From: Moraxellaceae bacterium
GTDB lineage: Bacteria; Pseudomonadota; Gammaproteobacteria; Pseudomonadales; Moraxellaceae
Reading direction: 5' to 3'
Assembly (NCBI GenBank): GCA_014378805.1
Contig: JACMMY010000092.1
Span: 1 to 18,192 of the forward strand
DNA length: 18,192 nucleotides
Part shown: one piece after another, positions 15,957 to 18,192 of the stretch
Numbering within the stretch: the stretch's first letter is position 1
Layout: every line of letters starts with the position of its first letter
Translations under genes and position numbers: made by a program
Notes under the pieces: generated by a model
The model's input: the letters and a program-made list of their open reading frames with translations, nothing else
The model's database searches: none
Told to the model about the DNA's origin: nothing

Positions 15957-16088
15957 ATGAGGGTTTTTTCAGTTGCTTTAAAAAATGACGATTTGATCAA
16001 CAATTCAGCAACAGAATCTACACCAATGTCGGAGCAATTGACCAATCAAGATGTTGCACACTCTAAGCGTATTTTAACGCAACACTGA
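15957..16088 (+). CDS. Possible 43-residue peptide upstream of the hydrolase
   Basis: A short frame from ATG 15957 to TGA 16086-16088, ending 15 bp before the hydrolase start. The product is polar, for example KNDDLINNSATES, with ordinary codon choice for this window. No good ribosome binding site is seen (a GAGAAG lies about 14 nt upstream, too far). It could be a leader peptide, a gene remnant or a chance frame. No family recognised. Confidence 0.25.
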   Translation: MRVFSVALKNDDLINNSATESTPMSEQLTNQDVAHSKRILTQH

Positions 16089-16103
16089 TTCAGGAGTGAC
16101 ATC

Positions 16104-16940
16104 ATGAGTTTGATCAATGTAGGCATCGAAAATTCAATTCATATCAATTTGCATTATGAAGATCTTGGCGAAGGTAAGCCTGTTGTACTGATTCACGGTT
16201 GGCCACTCAGTGGTGCTTCGTGGGAAAAACAAATTGCAGCGTTACTCGCGACTGGACATCGGGTGATTACCTATGATCGTCGTGGTTTTGGGCGTTCTAC
16301 GCAACCTTCAACGGGTTATGAATACGATACCTTAGCTGAAGATCTCCATAAAATATTGATTCGGCTTGATGTCTATGATGCAACGCTGGTCGGCTTCTCT
16401 ATGGGCGGCGGTGAAGTCGCGCGCTATCTGGGCAAATACGGATCGGAACAACGCGTCACTAAAGTGGTGTTTATTGACTCAGTGACGCCGTTTTTATTAA
16501 AAACGGCTGATAACCCAGAGGGGGTGGATGGCGAGATTTTTGAAGGGATTAAGCAAGGTCTCGTTGCAGATCGTCCTGCATTTTTGGCAGATTTTTTAAA
16601 GAACTTCTATAATTTTGATGTGCTTGGTGGTACTAAAGTGAGTGAGCAACTGATTCAATATAGTTGGAATGTTGCTGTAGCAGCTTCTCCAAAAGCAACC
16701 TTGGATTGTGTCACCCCGTGGGGTACTGATTTCCGCCATGATTTAGCGGGCGTTGAAATTCCAGTCCTTGTGATTCATGGTGATGCGGATCGGATCGTGC
16801 CAATCGAGGCTTCTGCACTTCGTATGCAATCGGCTGTCAAACATGCAGTGCTTGTCGTGATCGAAGGTGCGCCACATGGTTTGATTTGGACGCATGCCGA
16901 GCAGGTGAATTCGGCATTGTTGAAGTTCTTAGCAGAGTAG
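16104..16940 (+). CDS. Alpha/beta hydrolase, haloperoxidase/esterase type
   Basis: A cytoplasmic hydrolase of the cofactor-free 'chloroperoxidase' group, whose members act as esterases and can show perhydrolase activity. The natural substrate is unknown. The 278 aa sequence has the oxyanion-hole motif HGWPLSG (31-37), YDRRGFGRS (57-65), nucleophile S99 in GFSMGG (97-102), acid D229 in GDADRIVP and base H258 in APHGLIWTH, a complete triad. A cap region lies at about 130-200. Length is typical (about 275 aa). AGGAG (16092-16096) lies 7 nt before the ATG. It is transcribed divergently from the M13 peptidase and is followed by two terminators, so it is probably a single-gene transcript. Confidence 0.92.
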   Translation: MSLINVGIENSIHINLHYEDLGEGKPVVLIHGWPLSGASWEKQIAALLATGHRVITYDRRGFGRSTQPSTGYEYDTLAEDLHKILIRLDVYDATLVGFSMGGGEVARYLGKYGSEQRVTKVVFIDSVTPFLLKTADNPEGVDGEIFEGIKQGLVADRPAFLADFLKNFYNFDVLGGTKVSEQLIQYSWNVAVAASPKATLDCVTPWGTDFRHDLAGVEIPVLVIHGDADRIVPIEASALRMQSAVKHAVLVVIEGAPHGLIWTHAEQVNSALLKFLAE

Positions 16941-16965
16941 GATTTAATTACTGTGCATAAAAAAG

Positions 16966-17003
16966 AAGCTGGTGTAGGCTGTGGGCTTGCCCCAGCTTTT
17001 TTC
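16966..17003 (+). terminator. Rho-independent terminator of the hydrolase gene
   Basis: AAGCTGG (16966-16972) pairs with CCAGCTT (16992-16998), then a T run to 17002. The 19 nt between may form a further small stem. It starts 25 bp past the hydrolase stop. Confidence 0.75.
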
Positions 17004-17023
17004 TTATCCTACGTGCTGCATAA

Positions 17024-17053
17024 AAAAGGAAGCCAAATCGGCTTCCTTTTTCG
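17024..17053. terminator. Bidirectional terminator between convergent genes
   Basis: AAAAGGAAGCC (17024-17034) and GGCTTCCTTTT (17040-17050) are perfect 11 bp arms around AAATC. A/T tracts on both sides let it end the hydrolase transcript and the - strand acyl-CoA dehydrogenase transcript, whose stop is 24 bp away. Confidence 0.9.
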
Positions 17054-17074
17054 TTTCATTAACTAAACTAATAA

Positions 17075-18192
17075 TTAGTAATCAAATGAAAAACTCTTGA
17101 TATCCATCTGCATCAATGATTTAGATGGTTTAACCATTGATTCTGCGTGACCTTGAGCGCGTGGTAACAAACGTTCAAAGTAGAATTCAGCAGTTTGGAT
17201 TTTTGCTTGATAGAATTCTGGTGACTCAGCGCCACCTTTTTCTAACGCTTTGAATGATTTAGCAGCCATACGTGCCCAGAAATACGCCATCATGGCGTAG
17301 CCTGAGTACATCAGGTAATCATTACATGCACTTGAAACCACATCGCGATCTTTACGTGCCATCAGCATCAGACGTAGTGTCAATGTATTCCACTGCGCAC
17401 AAATTTTGGTCAGATCCCATGCAAAACCGCGCATGTTTTTGTGGTTCGCTTGATTACCACAGAACTTGAGGATGTCACTGGTGAAGTCGCGAACAACTTT
17501 TCCACGACTTCCGAGCAACACTTTACGACCGAGCAAATCAAGTGCTTGAATACCTGTTGTGCCTTCGTACAATGTAGCAATACGCGCATCACGAACGATT
17601 TGTTCCATGCCGTGTTCTTTGATATAACCGTGGCCACCAAATACCTGAACCCCATTATTTGCTGCTTCAAGACCCAGTTCGGTCAGGAAACCTTTCAAAA
17701 TAGGTGTGAAGAAGCCTAATTTGTCATCCCAGTATTCGTATTCAGCATGATCACCTTTCAGAACACCATCAGTCATTTTGTCGGCTAGTTGTCCTGCGAA
17801 ATAAATCATCGCACGACCGCCTTCAGCAACCGCTTTTTGAGTCAACAACAAGCGACGGACGTCAGCGTGGTGAATGATCGCATCAGCGGCGAGATCAGGA
17901 TTCTTTTTGCCTGACAACGCGCGCATTGAAATACGCTCTTTTGCGTATGGCAATGCACCTTGGAATGATAGTTCTGCATGGCAAATACCTTGAATCGCAG
18001 TACCGATACGCGCTGTATTCATGAAGGTGAACATCGCGTTCAAGCCTTTGTGTGGTTCGCCGATCAAATAACCGATTGCACCATCAAAGTTCAAAACGGC
18101 CGTTGCGGATGCGCGGATACCCATTTTGTGTTCAATCGAACCGCAAGTAACTGGGTTGCGTGGGCCAACTGTACCATCTGCATTTGGTGTAA
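17075..18192 (-). CDS. Acyl-CoA dehydrogenase, C-terminal part, cut by the window
   Basis: An FAD-linked enzyme that forms the trans-2 double bond of acyl-CoA in beta-oxidation. About 371 residues are visible. The frame stays open from the codon for M at 18124 to the right edge (reading GPRNPVTCGSIEHKMGIRAS), so the N-terminal half lies outside. Visible parts are the middle domain end (FDGAIGYLIGEPHKGL), the helical C domain with QVFGGHGYIKEHGMEQ, and ATLYEGTTGIQALDL with the catalytic Glu in YEGT (17558-17569 on the complement). An extra C-terminal region of about 120 residues resembles the added domain (PF12806) of the ~600 aa bacterial acyl-CoA dehydrogenases. Chain-length preference cannot be judged. 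The stop lies 24 bp from the shared terminator. Confidence 0.93.
   Translation of the reverse strand, partial: TPNADGTVGPRNPVTCGSIEHKMGIRASATAVLNFDGAIGYLIGEPHKGLNAMFTFMNTARIGTAIQGICHAELSFQGALPYAKERISMRALSGKKNPDLAADAIIHHADVRRLLLTQKAVAEGGRAMIYFAGQLADKMTDGVLKGDHAEYEYWDDKLGFFTPILKGFLTELGLEAANNGVQVFGGHGYIKEHGMEQIVRDARIATLYEGTTGIQALDLLGRKVLLGSRGKVVRDFTSDILKFCGNQANHKNMRGFAWDLTKICAQWNTLTLRLMLMARKDRDVVSSACNDYLMYSGYAMMAYFWARMAAKSFKALEKGGAESPEFYQAKIQTAEFYFERLLPRAQGHAESMVKPSKSLMQMDIKSFSFDY

Noticed and set aside
15953..15969. CCTCATGAGG followed by six Ts as a + strand terminator
   Set aside because: No + strand gene ends before it, since it lies in a divergent promoter region, and the stem has only four pairs with a two-base loop.
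1..18192. CRISPR arrays, tRNA or rRNA genes, integrase or transposase genes
   Set aside because: No regularly spaced repeats, cloverleaf sequences, rRNA motifs or recombinase motifs were found on either strand by eye.

Overview
The window reads as a stretch of gammaproteobacterial chromosome, most likely Acinetobacter or a close relative in the Moraxellaceae. The reasons are the moderate-to-low GC content, A/T-rich spacers, the rppH-ptsP pair, an ackA-pta operon, a long acyl-CoA dehydrogenase of the type with an extra C-terminal domain, and a monooxygenase/SDR/PF10118 cluster. No replicon, phage, transposon, tRNA, rRNA or CRISPR signal was seen. The taxonomic call is inference from gene content, not a database match.

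Layout. 1-1201 (+): 3' part of a membrane glycosyltransferase (GT2). 1202-1620: 419 bp spacer with one weak promoter candidate. 1621-4497 (+): rppH (mRNA 5' pyrophosphohydrolase) and ptsP (enzyme I of the nitrogen PTS). 4680-5802 (+): a HAD-IB phosphatase and a small exported DUF4124 protein, probably one transcript. 5803-5938: convergent junction with two overlapping hairpins. 5939-9359 (-): a three-gene oxidative operon, transcribed in the order PF10118 diiron-like protein, short-chain dehydrogenase, flavin monooxygenase, with a perfect hairpin between its first two genes and a repeat-dense promoter at 9411-9465. 9360-10086: 727 bp without an intact gene. It holds that promoter, an A/T-rich stretch, and a decayed copy of the 3' end of pta. 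10087-13556 (-): ackA then pta. 13557-13760: a spacer with a 15 bp perfect inverted repeat. 13761-15857 (-): an exported M13 zinc metallopeptidase. 16104-16940 (+): an alpha/beta hydrolase of the haloperoxidase/esterase type. 16941-17074: two terminators. 17075 to the right edge (-): C-terminal part of an acyl-CoA dehydrogenase.

How the genes fit together. AckA and Pta interconvert acetyl-CoA and acetate through acetyl phosphate, and the acyl-CoA dehydrogenase feeds acetyl-CoA through beta-oxidation. The three-gene operon looks like an oxidation module for a hydrophobic substrate (hydroxylation or Baeyer-Villiger chemistry plus an alcohol/ketone step), but its substrate cannot be read from the sequence. 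RppH and PtsP are housekeeping regulators of mRNA decay and nitrogen/carbon signalling.

The most unusual observation is the degenerate second pta 3' end at about 9636-9850, on the same strand as pta and about 240 bp downstream of its stop. It keeps the spacing of several sequence blocks but carries a one-base deletion and an early stop. The second is the diiron-like ligand pattern in the PF10118 protein encoded beside a monooxygenase whose fingerprint falls between the FMO and Baeyer-Villiger types.
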